Translations under genes and position numbers: made by a program
Assembly: GCF_030400225.1 (NCBI RefSeq)
Contig: NZ_VJYB01000002.1
Span: 62,001-126,000 of the forward strand
DNA: 64,000 nucleotides
Origin: Lactobacillus sp. UCMA15818
Lineage (GTDB): Bacteria > Bacillota > Bacilli > Lactobacillales > Lactobacillaceae
Direction of reading: 5' to 3'
Notes under the pieces: generated by a model
Seen by the model: the letters and a program-made list of their open reading frames with translations, nothing else
What the model was told of the DNA's origin: nothing
Databases searched by the model: none
Shown: piece by piece, positions 29,557 to 39,005 of the stretch
Layout: each line of letters begins with the position of its first letter
How positions within the stretch are numbered: position 1 is the stretch's first letter

Positions 29557-30390
29557 ATGCCAATTTTGGGTGTGTTAAATCCAGTTGCTTTTTCCTTAGG
29601 TCCAATTGAGGTCAGATGGTACGGAATTATTATTTCTAGTGCAGTGGTGATTGCTACATATCTTTCTGTGAGCGAAGGAAAAAAAAGAGGAATCGCTGAA
29701 GATAATATTTATGATTTAATTCTCTGGGGACTGCCAGTAGCAATAATTTGTGCACGGGTTTATTATGTTATTTTCGAGTGGGGATATTACTCGCAGAATT
29801 TAAGCCAGATTTATCGTATCTGGGATGGTGGAATAGCAATATATGGCGGCTTGATTGGAGCTGTAATAGTTTTGGTGACACTGTGTAAAAAAAGGGGATT
29901 TTCATCATGGTTGATGCTTGATGTAGCTGCACCTACTGTGATTATGGCGCAAGGAATAGGGCGCTGGGGCAACTTCATGAACCAAGAAGCACATGGAAGA
30001 GTAACTACTTTATCTTTTTTGCAGGGATTACATTTACCGGATTTTATAATTAAACAAATGAATATCGCTGGAACATATTATCAGCCAACGTTTTTATATG
30101 AATCGGTCTGGGATTTAACAGGTTTTGTTCTTCTGATGTTATTGCGACACCGAGAACATTTGTTTAAGCGCGGAGAGGTCTTTTTTGCCTATGTGATCTG
30201 GTATTCATTTGGAAGATTCTTTATTGAAGGAATGCGTACAGATAGTCTTATGCTTGGACCGTTGAGAGTTTCACAGTGGCTATCAGTCATATTATTTTTT
30301 GGTGCTGTGGTTTGGTTAGTAATGCGCCGTTATTGGAGACCGTTAGATTCATGGTATCTGGATGGTACTGATGAAACTTATCATAAATAG
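29557..30390 (+). CDS. lgt: Prolipoprotein diacylglyceryl transferase Lgt
   Basis: 277-residue membrane enzyme that moves diacylglycerol from phosphatidylglycerol to the lipobox cysteine of prolipoproteins. About seven helices; the signature [13 protein letters not shown] (near residue 135) and the essential IRWYG-like motif (here VRWYGIII) near the N-terminus are present, as is [13 protein letters not shown]. The ATG at 29557 (MPILGVLNP) fits the AAGGA site; an upstream ATG at 29542 abuts it. Confidence 0.95.
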   Translation: MPILGVLNPVAFSLGPIEVRWYGIIISSAVVIATYLSVSEGKKRGIAEDNIYDLILWGLPVAIICARVYYVIFEWGYYSQNLSQIYRIWDGGIAIYGGLIGAVIVLVTLCKKRGFSSWLMLDVAAPTVIMAQGIGRWGNFMNQEAHGRVTTLSFLQGLHLPDFIIKQMNIAGTYYQPTFLYESVWDLTGFVLLMLLRHREHLFKRGEVFFAYVIWYSFGRFFIEGMRTDSLMLGPLRVSQWLSVILFFGAVVWLVMRRYWRPLDSWYLDGTDETYHK

Positions 30391-30401
30391 GAGTGGTTTT
30401 T

Positions 30402-31424
30402 TTGTGTAAAAAAGTTGCGGTTGTTGGAGCAGGCTCTTGGGGCAGTGTTCTTGCAAATATTTTGGTTATGAATGGAAAAAAAGTAAAAATCTGGTCAAGA
30501 AGACAAGAACAAGTTAATGAACTTAATCTGAAGCATACTAATAAAGCTTATCTTTCGGATGTTAAGCTATCTGAGAAGTTGGTGGCGTCTGCCAATCTGG
30601 AAGAGGTTTTAAAAGAAGCAGAGTTGATATTGCTCGCGGTTCCAACTAAAGCTATGAGAGAAGTCTCCCATAAAGTTGGTTTATTAATCGAAAAAATGGA
30701 TCTTCATCCAATTATTGTCCATGCTAGCAAGGGATTAGAATTAGATACACATAAGCGTATTTCTGAAATTATTGCGGAAGAAATAGTGCAGGAACATGTT
30801 GTGGGAATTGTTGCACTTTCTGGTCCTAGTCATGCTGAAGAGGTCGCACGGCATGACTTAACTTTGATTACTGCAGCGTCATCTAATCTGCAAGCTGCCA
30901 AAAGCGTTCAGCACATATTTATGAATAACTACTTCCGCGTGTATACAAATAGTGACATTATTGGAGTTGAACTCGGTGCAGCATTTAAGAATATTATTGC
31001 ACTTGGTGCAGGAGCTCTAAACGGTCTAGGTTATGGTGATGATGCAAAGGCAGCTTTGATGACTAGGGGGTTAGCCGAGATTGCGCGCCTAGGAATTGCA
31101 CTTGGTGCAGATCCATTAACATTTATTGGATTATCCGGTGTGGGAGACCTAATTGTTACTTGTACAAGTGTTCATTCAAGAAACTGGCGTGCTGGCAATC
31201 AATTGGGTAAAGGTGCCAAGGTTGAAGATGTTGTCAATAATATGGGAATGGTTATTGAGGGATTGACGACCGTTAAGGCAGCGTATGAGCTAGCAAAAGA
31301 TCGTAAAATTGAAATGCCAATTACTGAAGCCATCTACCACGTGGTTTACCAAGGAGAGGCGATAAAGACTGCGATAGCAGATTTGATGATGCGCGAAGGG
31401 AAATCTGAAGAAGAAACATTTTAA
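30402..31424 (+). CDS. gpsA: NAD(P)H-dependent glycerol-3-phosphate dehydrogenase
   Basis: 340-residue cytosolic enzyme that reduces dihydroxyacetone phosphate to sn-glycerol-3-phosphate for phospholipids and teichoic acids. Rossmann motif VAVVGAGSWGSVLA at the N-terminus, the catalytic lysine region GVELGAAFKNIIALGAG (about 185-201) and GLSGVGDLIVTCTS (about 244). A TTG start at 30402 is chosen from AGGAG 8 nt upstream. The upstream lgt stop is 11 nt away, consistent with co-transcription. Confidence 0.95.
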   Translation: MCKKVAVVGAGSWGSVLANILVMNGKKVKIWSRRQEQVNELNLKHTNKAYLSDVKLSEKLVASANLEEVLKEAELILLAVPTKAMREVSHKVGLLIEKMDLHPIIVHASKGLELDTHKRISEIIAEEIVQEHVVGIVALSGPSHAEEVARHDLTLITAASSNLQAAKSVQHIFMNNYFRVYTNSDIIGVELGAAFKNIIALGAGALNGLGYGDDAKAALMTRGLAEIARLGIALGADPLTFIGLSGVGDLIVTCTSVHSRNWRAGNQLGKGAKVEDVVNNMGMVIEGLTTVKAAYELAKDRKIEMPITEAIYHVVYQGEAIKTAIADLMMREGKSEEETF

Positions 31425-31482
31425 TGGAATACTTATTAAAAGTAAGTTATACTGTAGGTATGATTTTAAATGAGAGAAGGTA

Positions 31483-32418
31483 ATGACTTTGACGAAAAAA
31501 TATGATGTGGTTGTAATCGGTGCAGGACCTGGAGGGATGACGGCAGCGCTATATGCTTCCCGGGCTAACTTGTCAGTATTAATGCTTGATCGCGGAATAT
31601 ACGGCGGGCAAATGAATAATACAGCAGAGGTTGAGAACTATCCAGGATTCAAGTCGATTTTAGGGCCTGATTTGGCAAAAGAAATGTATGAAAGTTCAAC
31701 GCAGTTTAATGCCGAATATGCTTATGGTAATGTTGAAAAAGTATCTGTTGCTGAAGATGGACTAAAAACAATTAAAACAGATAGTGATATATTTGAAACT
31801 TATGCATTAATAATAGCAACAGGTTCACAATATAAAAAACTGGGTGTTCCAGGAGAACAAGAATATGGTGGACGTGGTGTTTCTTATTGTGCAGTCTGTG
31901 ATGGTGCTTTCTTCCGCAATCGTGATGTTGTGGTAGTAGGTGGGGGTGATTCTGCAATTGAGGAGAGCTCATATCTTTCACAAATGGTTAAAGAAGTTAA
32001 TGTGGTTCATCGGCGCGATAAGCTACGTGCACAGAAAATCTTGCAGGAGCGGGCATTTGGAAATTCTAAGATAAAGTTTACTTGGGATACCGTGCTAACA
32101 AGTATTGAAGGTGATGGCAAGAAAGTTACAGGAGTTAAGACGCTTGACAAAAAGACTGGTACTGAATCAGTCGTGTCTGTTGAGGGTGTTTTTATCTACG
32201 TTGGTTTAGTTCCAATGACAGAGTCCTTTACAGACCTTGGTATAACAGATGAGCAAGGTTGGATTGTAACTAATGAGAAGATGGAAACAAAAATTCCAGG
32301 AGTATTTGCGATTGGTGATGTGAGAAAGAAAGAATTACGGCAGATAACGACAGCTGTCGGCGATGGCGGAGTTGCCGGTCAAGGTGCATATAGCTATCTA
32401 GAGACATTAAAGGATTAG
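31483..32418 (+). CDS. trxB: Thioredoxin reductase
   Basis: 311-residue FAD enzyme that passes electrons from NADPH to thioredoxin. FAD-binding VVIGAGPGGMTAALYASRA (N-terminal), NADPH-binding VVVGGGDSAIEESSYLS (about 147), redox-active CAVC (about 134-137) and the C-terminal FAD motif GVFAIGDVRKKELRQITTAVGDG. A low-molecular-weight bacterial TrxR of normal length. It ends in front of repeat copy 3. Confidence 0.95.
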   Translation: MTLTKKYDVVVIGAGPGGMTAALYASRANLSVLMLDRGIYGGQMNNTAEVENYPGFKSILGPDLAKEMYESSTQFNAEYAYGNVEKVSVAEDGLKTIKTDSDIFETYALIIATGSQYKKLGVPGEQEYGGRGVSYCAVCDGAFFRNRDVVVVGGGDSAIEESSYLSQMVKEVNVVHRRDKLRAQKILQERAFGNSKIKFTWDTVLTSIEGDGKKVTGVKTLDKKTGTESVVSVEGVFIYVGLVPMTESFTDLGITDEQGWIVTNEKMETKIPGVFAIGDVRKKELRQITTAVGDGGVAGQGAYSYLETLKD

Positions 32419-32474
32419 AATTCGAGTAACTATTGCTAGAGTAATGATTATAAAAACAATCTAAGATTAGAGAG

Positions 32475-32647
32475 TGTGTCATAAGTCGGGAAAATTTGGG
32501 TACTAACTCGAAATTACGAACATCGCGAGTACTTTGCTATGAGTAATTCGAAGTTGGACGGAGAGTTTTGACTTATGAAACACGTTTATTCGGAATAAAT
32601 AGAGGAACTGAATCAAAAGTTAACTTTTGATTCAGCCTCTTTTTTAT
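32475..32647 (+). repeat. Dispersed intergenic repeat, copy 3 (best full-length copy), terminator of trxB
   Basis: The outer arms GTGTCATAAGTC (32476-32487) and GACTTATGAAACAC (32570-32583) are imperfect inverted repeats. Inside, AACTCGAAATTACGAACAT and ATGAGTAATTCGAAGTT also pair, so about 108 nt can fold into one long hairpin. A second hairpin (32602-32639, stem around TCAAAAGTTAACTTTTGA) with a T-run follows and looks like an intrinsic terminator. It fills most of the 368-nt trxB-pgm gap; the rest shows only a TATACT -10 box at 32752. Confidence 0.88.
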
Positions 32648-32786
32648 TGTTTAAGCTGAACTTAGAATGATAATAATTGATGTTTGTTAAGAAACATGAA
32701 AAATAATTGAATATTTTGTCCGTTTTTTGGAAAAAGGTGCTGGTAATATAGTATACTGATTCTAGAAAAACAATGGGAGTGATTTT

Positions 32787-34514
32787 GTGAGTTGGAAAGA
32801 AACTTATCAAACATGGATTAACTATCCTGAGTTAGACAAGGAATTAGCAAAAGAGTTAAAGCAAAATAAGGATAATGCAGAAGTGCTTGAGGATGCATTT
32901 TATGCACCTCTTGAGTTTGGAACTGCGGGCATGCGTGGGATAATTGGAGCAGGGATAAATAGGATGAATATCTATACTGTTCGTCAGGCCACCGAAGGGC
33001 TCGCTTTATTGATGGATACACTTGATGAAGCAACAAAGAAACGTGGAGTTGCAATAAGTTTTGATTCTCGTCATCATTCGGAGGATTTTGCACATGAAGC
33101 TGCGCGTGTTTTAGGAGCACATGGAATTGCCAGCTTTGTTTTTGAAAGTCTACGTCCAACTCCAGAGTTGTCTTTTACAGTGCGGCATTTAAAGACCTAT
33201 GCAGGAATAATGATCACTGCTAGTCACAATCCTAAGGAATACAATGGATATAAGATTTATGGTGAAGATGGTGGACAAATGCCACCAAAAGAATCTGACA
33301 TGATTACTGAATTCGTGAGACAGGCACAAGATCTGTTTGCCATTAAGGTTGCTGATAAAGCTGAAATTCTTGAAAACGGTTTAATGAAGATTATTGGTAT
33401 CGCGGTCGATAACGCATACTTAGCAGAAGTAAAGAAAGTTACGATTAATCCTGAATTAGTTAAAAAAGAAGGAAGAACACTCAAATTAATTTTCTCACCA
33501 TTACATGGAACTGGGGCAATATTGGGTGAAAAAGCACTACAAGGTGCAGGTTTCTCAAACTTTACAATGGTTTCTGAACAGGCAACACCAGATCCAGATT
33601 TTTCAACAGTCAAGAAACCTAACCCTGAAGACGCAGCTGCTTTTGACTTAGCCATTAAGCATGGCAAGGAAGAAGATGCAGACCTTTTGATTGCTGTTGA
33701 TCCTGATGCAGATAGATTAGGAGCAGCAGTCCGTCAACCATCAGGAGAATATCAATTGCTGACAGGTAATCAAATAGCAGCAATCATGCTTGATTATATT
33801 TTAACGGCACGGAAAAATGCAGGGACATTGCCTGCAAATGCAGCTGTGGTTAAATCGATTGTTTCAAGTGAGTTTGCGACTGCAATTACCGAGAGCTATA
33901 ACGTTGAAATGATTGATGTTTTAACGGGATTCAAGTTTATTGCTGAGCAGATTAAGCTTTTTGAAGAGACTAATAATCATAGCTTTATGTTCGGATTTGA
34001 AGAAAGTTACGGTTATTTGATTCGTCCATTTGTGAGGGATAAGGATGCTATCCAGTCACTCGTGATGTTGGCCGAGGTTGCTGCTTATTATAAGAGTGAG
34101 GGGAAGAACCTCTATGATGGTTTGCAGGAATTGTTTGCTAAATTTGGTTATTTTGCAGAGAAAACTGTTTCATTAACATTTGACGGTGTTGAAGGTGCAC
34201 AGCAGATTAAAGATTTGATGACTAAATTTAGGGAGACTGCACCTGCTGATTTTGCTGGGGTTGGAGTTGCTACCATGGAAGACTTTGCCAACTCGAGAAA
34301 GACGACAGCTGCAGGTGATGTGTCAAGTATTGAACTGCCCAAGTCAAATGTCTTAAAATACTTGTTAGAGGATGGATCATGGATTGCTGTGAGACCATCA
34401 GGAACAGAGCCAAAGATTAAATTCTATATTGGAACACAAGGTAGTACACAAGAAGAATCGCTACGGAAGCGTCAGGCTTTTGAGGATGATATTAAAAGCT
34501 TTATTGCAAAGTAG
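32787..34514 (+). CDS. pgm: Phosphoglucomutase/phosphomannomutase family protein
   Basis: 575-residue alpha-D-phosphohexomutase (PgcA type), interconverting glucose-1-P and glucose-6-P to feed UDP-sugar, teichoic acid and exopolysaccharide synthesis. Catalytic serine loop TASHNPKEYNGYKIY (about 145), metal loop DPDADR (about 306), sugar-binding GFEESYG (about 403) and phosphate-binding RPSGTEPKIKFY (near 535) are all intact. GTG start after GGGAG. Its product would also supply the polysaccharide operon at 2.4-10.9 kb. Confidence 0.94.
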   Translation: MSWKETYQTWINYPELDKELAKELKQNKDNAEVLEDAFYAPLEFGTAGMRGIIGAGINRMNIYTVRQATEGLALLMDTLDEATKKRGVAISFDSRHHSEDFAHEAARVLGAHGIASFVFESLRPTPELSFTVRHLKTYAGIMITASHNPKEYNGYKIYGEDGGQMPPKESDMITEFVRQAQDLFAIKVADKAEILENGLMKIIGIAVDNAYLAEVKKVTINPELVKKEGRTLKLIFSPLHGTGAILGEKALQGAGFSNFTMVSEQATPDPDFSTVKKPNPEDAAAFDLAIKHGKEEDADLLIAVDPDADRLGAAVRQPSGEYQLLTGNQIAAIMLDYILTARKNAGTLPANAAVVKSIVSSEFATAITESYNVEMIDVLTGFKFIAEQIKLFEETNNHSFMFGFEESYGYLIRPFVRDKDAIQSLVMLAEVAAYYKSEGKNLYDGLQELFAKFGYFAEKTVSLTFDGVEGAQQIKDLMTKFRETAPADFAGVGVATMEDFANSRKTTAAGDVSSIELPKSNVLKYLLEDGSWIAVRPSGTEPKIKFYIGTQGSTQEESLRKRQAFEDDIKSFIAK

Positions 34515-34538
34515 TTATCAAGCTTTAAGCAACAAAGA

Positions 34539-34746
34539 GTGTAACATAAGTTGGTAGTGTAGTGATTCCCAAAAGTCGGCTTTTTTTGGTTGCCACATAA
34601 AATTTGAGCGCTAAAGAAAAATTATGAGCATTGTGCATCTTTTGCTAGTAATTTGGAGTTGGCCGAAGAATTTTCAATTATGGAGCACTTTTATCCCGAA
34701 TCAAAAACGAGGCTAGATCAAAATTTAACTTTTGACTCAGTCTCGT
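34539..34746 (+). repeat. Dispersed intergenic repeat, copy 4 (diverged), terminator of pgm
   Basis: A diverged copy starting GTGTAACATAAG, with GCTAGTAATTTGGAGTTGG and TTATGGAGCACTTTTAT in the middle and the hairpin CGAGGCTAGATCAAAA... to ...CAGTCTCG at 34708-34745. An ORF reading through it can be joined in frame to niaR, but that N-terminal part is repeat-derived. It ends about 33 nt before the true niaR start. Confidence 0.75.
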
Positions 34747-34778
34747 TTGTTTTTCCAGACAAAAAGCAGGTGATAAGA

Positions 34779-35294
34779 TTGAAAAAGAGTAACGTACAAA
34801 GACGTGCTAGTGTAAGAGATGACGTGTTAAATTCTGATTTAATTAGTGCGACAACTTTGGCCAAGAAGTATGGTGTGTCGCGGCAAACAATTGTGGGGGA
34901 TATTGCTTTGCTGAGAGCAAAAGGTGAGCCCATTATTGCAACTGTCAGTGGATATAAATACCAGAAAAAAGAAGCTCGTTATCATGGCTTACTGGCTTGT
35001 CAGCATTCGATTGAAGAGACTCGTTTGGAACTCGAAACGGTGGTTAGTATGGGTGGAGAGATCGAAGATGTTATTGTGGACCACAGTCTATATGGTCAAA
35101 TAGTAGGAACACTCGGGATTTCAACATTACACGATATCAATGATTTTATGAGCCGAGCTGAGAATGGCAATCATCAGCTACTTTCCAGCCTGACGCAAGG
35201 TATTCATTTACACAATATAGCATGTAATAGTGAAGCGGATTTTTTTGAAATTAAAAAGAGATTGTCCAATTTAGGTTTGCTTTATCTAGACTAA
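34779..35294 (+). CDS. niaR: Niacin-responsive transcriptional repressor NiaR (YrxA)
   Basis: 171 residues: N-terminal HTH (DLISATTLAKKYGVSRQTIVGDIALLRAKG, about 18-47) and a C-terminal 3H ligand-binding domain, whose conserved histidines appear in ACQHSIEE, VDHSLYGQ and QGIHLHNI. NiaR represses NAD precursor genes when niacin is plentiful. The TTG start at 34779 follows AGGTGAT; the longer reading frame from 34653 runs through a repeat and adds 42 residues foreign to the family. It is next to pncB, a typical target. Confidence 0.88.
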   Translation: MKKSNVQRRASVRDDVLNSDLISATTLAKKYGVSRQTIVGDIALLRAKGEPIIATVSGYKYQKKEARYHGLLACQHSIEETRLELETVVSMGGEIEDVIVDHSLYGQIVGTLGISTLHDINDFMSRAENGNHQLLSSLTQGIHLHNIACNSEADFFEIKKRLSNLGLLYLD

Positions 35295-35296
35295 CC

Positions 35297-35312
35297 AGCT
35301 GTCTTGACATCT
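35297..35312 (+). promoter_or_regulatory. Candidate NiaR operator over the pncB -35 box
   Basis: AGCTGTCTTGACATCT is a near-perfect palindrome (arms AGCTGTC and GACATCT). It contains TTGACA (35304-35309), which with TATTTT (35327-35332) at 17-nt spacing forms a SigA promoter for pncB. A repressor bound here would block polymerase. Assigning it to NiaR is inference from the adjacent regulator gene. Confidence 0.5.
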
Positions 35313-35436
35313 AACGTAAAAAGAGTTATTTTCTAGATATTGATTTTTTAGGAGTAAATAGATGTAGCTGACAAGGGAGTTTAGATTCAATGCAATTTTT
35401 GATCTGACTTTGCCTTGTCAAGTTGGGAGAAAAGTG

Positions 35437-36879
35437 ATGGAACAGCGAAATTTGACCTTGTTGATGGATTTATATGAATTAACAATGGCCAATGGTTTCT
35501 TTAAAGAGGAGCCAAGCAAAGTAGGTTATTTTGATTTATATTTCAGAAAAGTACCAGATGAGGGCGGACTTGTTATTTATGCAGGGCTTGCACAGGTTAT
35601 CAAATATTTAAGAGAGTTAGAGTTTACAGATTCAGATATAGAGTATCTAGAAACACTTGAAACTTTTTCGCCAGAATTTTTGGAATATTTACGAACATTT
35701 GAATTTGAGTGTGATGTATGGTCGGTTAGAGAAGGGACACCTGTTTTTCCTAATGAACCATTAATAACAGTTAGAGGACCGCTTATTCAAACACAATTAT
35801 TGGAAACGATGTTATTGAATATTATTAATCATGAATCATTAATTGCCACCAAGGCTAGGCGGATATGTATGGTTGCTAAGGGAAGGCCCGTAATGGAATT
35901 CGGGTCACGCCGCGCACAAGGAGCTGATGCGGCAATGTTTGGTGCCCGTGCAGCCGTGATTGGTGGCTGTATTGGTACGGCAAATGTATTGAGCGCAAAG
36001 CTTTTTGGGTTAACGCCACTCGGTACTATGGCACATAGCTGGATTCAGTCTTTTAAATCTGAACGAGCGGCTTTTGAAGCTTGGTACCGGATTTATCCGA
36101 ATAACTGTCTGTTGTTGGTTGACACCTACGATGTGTTGAATTCCGGGGTACCGCATGCGATTGAGATTTTTAAAAAATTAAAGGCTAAGGGAATTACTGA
36201 TCATATTGGAATTCGAATTGATTCCGGTGACATTACTTTTTTGACAAAAACAGCCAGAAAGATGTTGGATGCAGCAGGTTTTGAGAATGCAACAATCACT
36301 GTTTCAAATGCTCTGGATGAAGATGTTATTCAGAATGTCTTAGAGGAAGGGGCTACGATTGATAGCTTCGGAGTTGGTGAAAAGCTAATAACAGCGTCGT
36401 CTGATCCAGTATTAAGTGGTGTGTATAAACTTGTTGCGACACAGGTTGATGGTGAGATAACACCGAAAATTAAATTGAGTAACACGATTGAGAAGACAAC
36501 AATCCCCGGATTTAAGAAACTTTATCGATTATACAATAATAATGGCAAAGCTGTAGGAGATTTATTAGGGTTGTTTGGTGAGCTGAATTTAAACGAAGGT
36601 AGTGTGTACAGCTCTGACCCAAACAAGACGCAGCAGAAGAAAAAAATTAATAATTTTAAGTTAGAACCATTGATGATTCAGATTTTCGATAAGGGTAGTT
36701 TGGTTTATTGCGAACCAGCTACAAATGAAGTTAAAAATCTTTCAAAAAAAATGACTAAATCTTTACCGAAGGCATGCTTGCGTTTAAAGAATCCAGACTT
36801 ATATGATGTTTTTTGGACGAAGGCACTGAAAACAATGAGAACTGAGATGATAGAAAAATATTCAGAATTGAATTCTTAA
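35437..36879 (+). CDS. pncB: Nicotinate phosphoribosyltransferase
   Basis: 480-residue enzyme that joins nicotinate and PRPP to nicotinate mononucleotide, the entry of niacin salvage to NAD; lactobacilli usually depend on it. Features include LTLLMDLYELTMANGFFKE at the N-terminus, the region RRAQGADAAMFGARAAVIGG (about 160-180), GTMAHSWIQ and GIRIDSGDITFL (about 265). The ATG at 35437 follows GGGAG; an in-frame ATG at 35410 adds residues outside the family pattern. Located between its likely regulator niaR and uvrB. Confidence 0.93.
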   Translation: MEQRNLTLLMDLYELTMANGFFKEEPSKVGYFDLYFRKVPDEGGLVIYAGLAQVIKYLRELEFTDSDIEYLETLETFSPEFLEYLRTFEFECDVWSVREGTPVFPNEPLITVRGPLIQTQLLETMLLNIINHESLIATKARRICMVAKGRPVMEFGSRRAQGADAAMFGARAAVIGGCIGTANVLSAKLFGLTPLGTMAHSWIQSFKSERAAFEAWYRIYPNNCLLLVDTYDVLNSGVPHAIEIFKKLKAKGITDHIGIRIDSGDITFLTKTARKMLDAAGFENATITVSNALDEDVIQNVLEEGATIDSFGVGEKLITASSDPVLSGVYKLVATQVDGEITPKIKLSNTIEKTTIPGFKKLYRLYNNNGKAVGDLLGLFGELNLNEGSVYSSDPNKTQQKKKINNFKLEPLMIQIFDKGSLVYCEPATNEVKNLSKKMTKSLPKACLRLKNPDLYDVFWTKALKTMRTEMIEKYSELNS

Positions 36880-36886
36880 AGGTGTA

Positions 36887-36912
36887 CGAAAGTATGTTCG
36901 ATATGGTAAAAT
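36887..36912 (+). promoter_or_regulatory. LexA (SOS) box and extended -10 promoter of uvrBA
   Basis: CGAAAGTATGTTCG (36887-36900) matches the Gram-positive LexA/DinR box CGAAC-N4-GTTCG with one mismatch. It is followed by TGGTAAAAT, an extended -10 element with TAAAAT at 36907-36912. Position and target gene fit SOS control. Confidence 0.7.
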
Positions 36913-36917
36913 GAGTA

Positions 36918-36960
36918 GGCGTGATAATGGGTAATAAAAACCATTATCCACGCCTTTTTC
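36918..36960 (+). terminator. Strong hairpin with T-run between the SOS promoter and uvrB
   Basis: GGCGTG-ATAATGG pairs with CCATTAT-C-CACGCC (13 bp, one bulge) and is followed by TTTTT. It would end pncB transcripts, but it also lies at the very start of any transcript from the LexA-box promoter, 26 nt before uvrB. Confidence 0.85.
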
Positions 36961-36985
36961 ATTTATTAATTAGGGGGTAGGATGA

Positions 36986-38989
36986 ATGATTGAACGACAA
37001 GACAATCGTCAATTTGAACTAGTTTCTGCATATAAACCCACAGGTGATCAGCCAAAAGCGATTGAGGAGCTCTCTTCAGGAATTCTAGAAGGAGAGAAGG
37101 CCCAGATCCTTTTGGGGGCAACGGGAACAGGCAAAACATTTACAATATCAAACGTAATAAAAAACGTTAATAAACCTACCCTTGTTTTGGCTCACAATAA
37201 GACACTAGCTGGACAATTATACAGTGAATTTAAAGAATTTTTTCCGAATAATGCAGTTGAGTACTTTGTCAGCTATTATGATTATTATCAACCTGAAGCA
37301 TATGTACCTTCGAGTGACACTTATATTGAAAAAGACTCAAGTATTAACGATGAAATTGATAAGTTGCGACATTCTGCAACTAGTTCATTGTTGGAACGAA
37401 ATGATGTGATTGTTGTTGCCTCTGTCTCTTCTATTTTTGGATTAGGTGATCCAAACGAATATCAAAAACATACGCTATCCTTACGCGTGGGACAAGAATT
37501 GGAACGAGACGCATTACTACGGCAATTAATCGATATACAATTTGAACGAAATGACATTGATTTTCAACGTGGAAGATTTCGTGTACATGGTGATATTGTT
37601 GAAATTTTCCCGGCTTCACGCGACGAGCGAGCATTGCGTATTGAATTTTTTGGAGATGAGATTGATCGTATTCGTGAAGTTGATGTACTTACAGGTGAAA
37701 TTGTGGCAGAAAGAGAACATGTTTCAATTTTTCCTGCCACTCACTTTATGACAAACGAAGATATTATGGAGAAGGCCATCGATGGAATCCAAGAAGAGCT
37801 GCAAGTCCGTCTGGCTGAATTAAAAGATCAGCACAAGTTATTAGAGGCACAGCGTCTGGAGCAAAGAACAACGTATGATATTGAGATGTTGCGTGAGATG
37901 GGGTATTGTTCCGGAATTGAGAATTATTCACGACATATGGATGGAAGAAAATCTGGGGAACCACCCTATACATTGCTAGATTTCTTCCCAAAAGATTTTT
38001 TATTAGTGGTAGATGAGTCTCATGTGACAATGCCACAGGTGCGGGGAATGTATAATGGCGATCGTGCACGCAAGCAAATGTTAGTTGATTATGGATTTAG
38101 ATTACCAAGTGCAATTGACAATCGACCATTAACATTGCATGAATTTGAGCAGCATGTAAATCAGATTGTCTATATGTCGGCTACACCAGGGCCTTATGAG
38201 CAAGAGCAGACAAATAAAATAGTACAACAAATTATCAGACCAACTGGGCTATTAGATCCGATAATTGAAGTCAGACCAATTATGGGGCAGATGGATGACT
38301 TGGTCGGTGAAATTAACAAACGAATTGAACGCAAAGAGCGAGTTTTTGTAACCACACTGACTAAAAAAATGGCGGAAGACCTATCGGATTACCTTAAGGA
38401 ATTACAGATTAAGGGAAAATATCTACATTCGGACATAAAAACTTTAGAACGGACAAAAATCATCAGAGATCTAAGGTTGGGGCGCTTTGATGTTTTAGTT
38501 GGGATCAACTTGTTAAGAGAAGGGATTGATGTTCCCGAAGTTTCACTAGTTGTAATACTTGATGCTGATAAAGAAGGATTCTTAAGAAGTGAGCGCTCAT
38601 TGGTTCAGACAATTGGTCGTGCTGCACGAAATGAGAATGGTCGTGTGATCATGTATGCTGACAAAATTACGGATTCAATGCAAGGCGCAATCGATGAAAC
38701 AAAAAGAAGACGTGCAATTCAAGAAAATTATAATGAAGAGCACCACATTACTCCAAAAACTATCAAGAAGAAGGTTCGCGATTTGATTTCGATTACAAAA
38801 CCTGCAGAAGGCGGTAAAAAGAAGCAGTCATTTACGGAACTTGAATTTTATGATATGGAGAAAGATGACCAAAAAGAGATGTTGGCTAAATTAGAAGAAC
38901 AAATGAGATCAGCAGCTAAACAACTTGATTTCGAACAGGCTGCGACATTGAGAGATACCATTATTGAATTAAAGGCCCGCATAAAATAG
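36986..38989 (+). CDS. uvrB: Excinuclease ABC subunit B
   Basis: 667-residue damage-verifying helicase-like subunit of nucleotide excision repair. Walker [11 protein letters not shown] (about 45), the beta-hairpin [12 protein letters not shown] (about 93-104) that probes the strand, DEXX-type DESHVT (about 340), motif [17 protein letters not shown], and a C-terminal UVR domain ([23 protein letters not shown]) that recruits UvrC. Followed 16 nt later by uvrA, forming the SOS operon uvrBA. Confidence 0.97.
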   Translation: MIERQDNRQFELVSAYKPTGDQPKAIEELSSGILEGEKAQILLGATGTGKTFTISNVIKNVNKPTLVLAHNKTLAGQLYSEFKEFFPNNAVEYFVSYYDYYQPEAYVPSSDTYIEKDSSINDEIDKLRHSATSSLLERNDVIVVASVSSIFGLGDPNEYQKHTLSLRVGQELERDALLRQLIDIQFERNDIDFQRGRFRVHGDIVEIFPASRDERALRIEFFGDEIDRIREVDVLTGEIVAEREHVSIFPATHFMTNEDIMEKAIDGIQEELQVRLAELKDQHKLLEAQRLEQRTTYDIEMLREMGYCSGIENYSRHMDGRKSGEPPYTLLDFFPKDFLLVVDESHVTMPQVRGMYNGDRARKQMLVDYGFRLPSAIDNRPLTLHEFEQHVNQIVYMSATPGPYEQEQTNKIVQQIIRPTGLLDPIIEVRPIMGQMDDLVGEINKRIERKERVFVTTLTKKMAEDLSDYLKELQIKGKYLHSDIKTLERTKIIRDLRLGRFDVLVGINLLREGIDVPEVSLVVILDADKEGFLRSERSLVQTIGRAARNENGRVIMYADKITDSMQGAIDETKRRRAIQENYNEEHHITPKTIKKKVRDLISITKPAEGGKKKQSFTELEFYDMEKDDQKEMLAKLEEQMRSAAKQLDFEQAATLRDTIIELKARIK

Positions 38990-39005
38990 AAAAGAGGAAG
39001 ATACT

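Noticed and set aside
33257-33667. 136-codon minus-strand ORF inside pgm
   Set aside because: Antisense shadow of a conserved enzyme gene; no ribosome binding site or family motif.
34653-34778. Extended N-terminus of the NiaR reading frame starting at 34653
   Set aside because: This part is encoded by a copy of the dispersed repeat, lacks a ribosome binding site and is foreign to the NiaR family; the TTG at 34779 has a good site.
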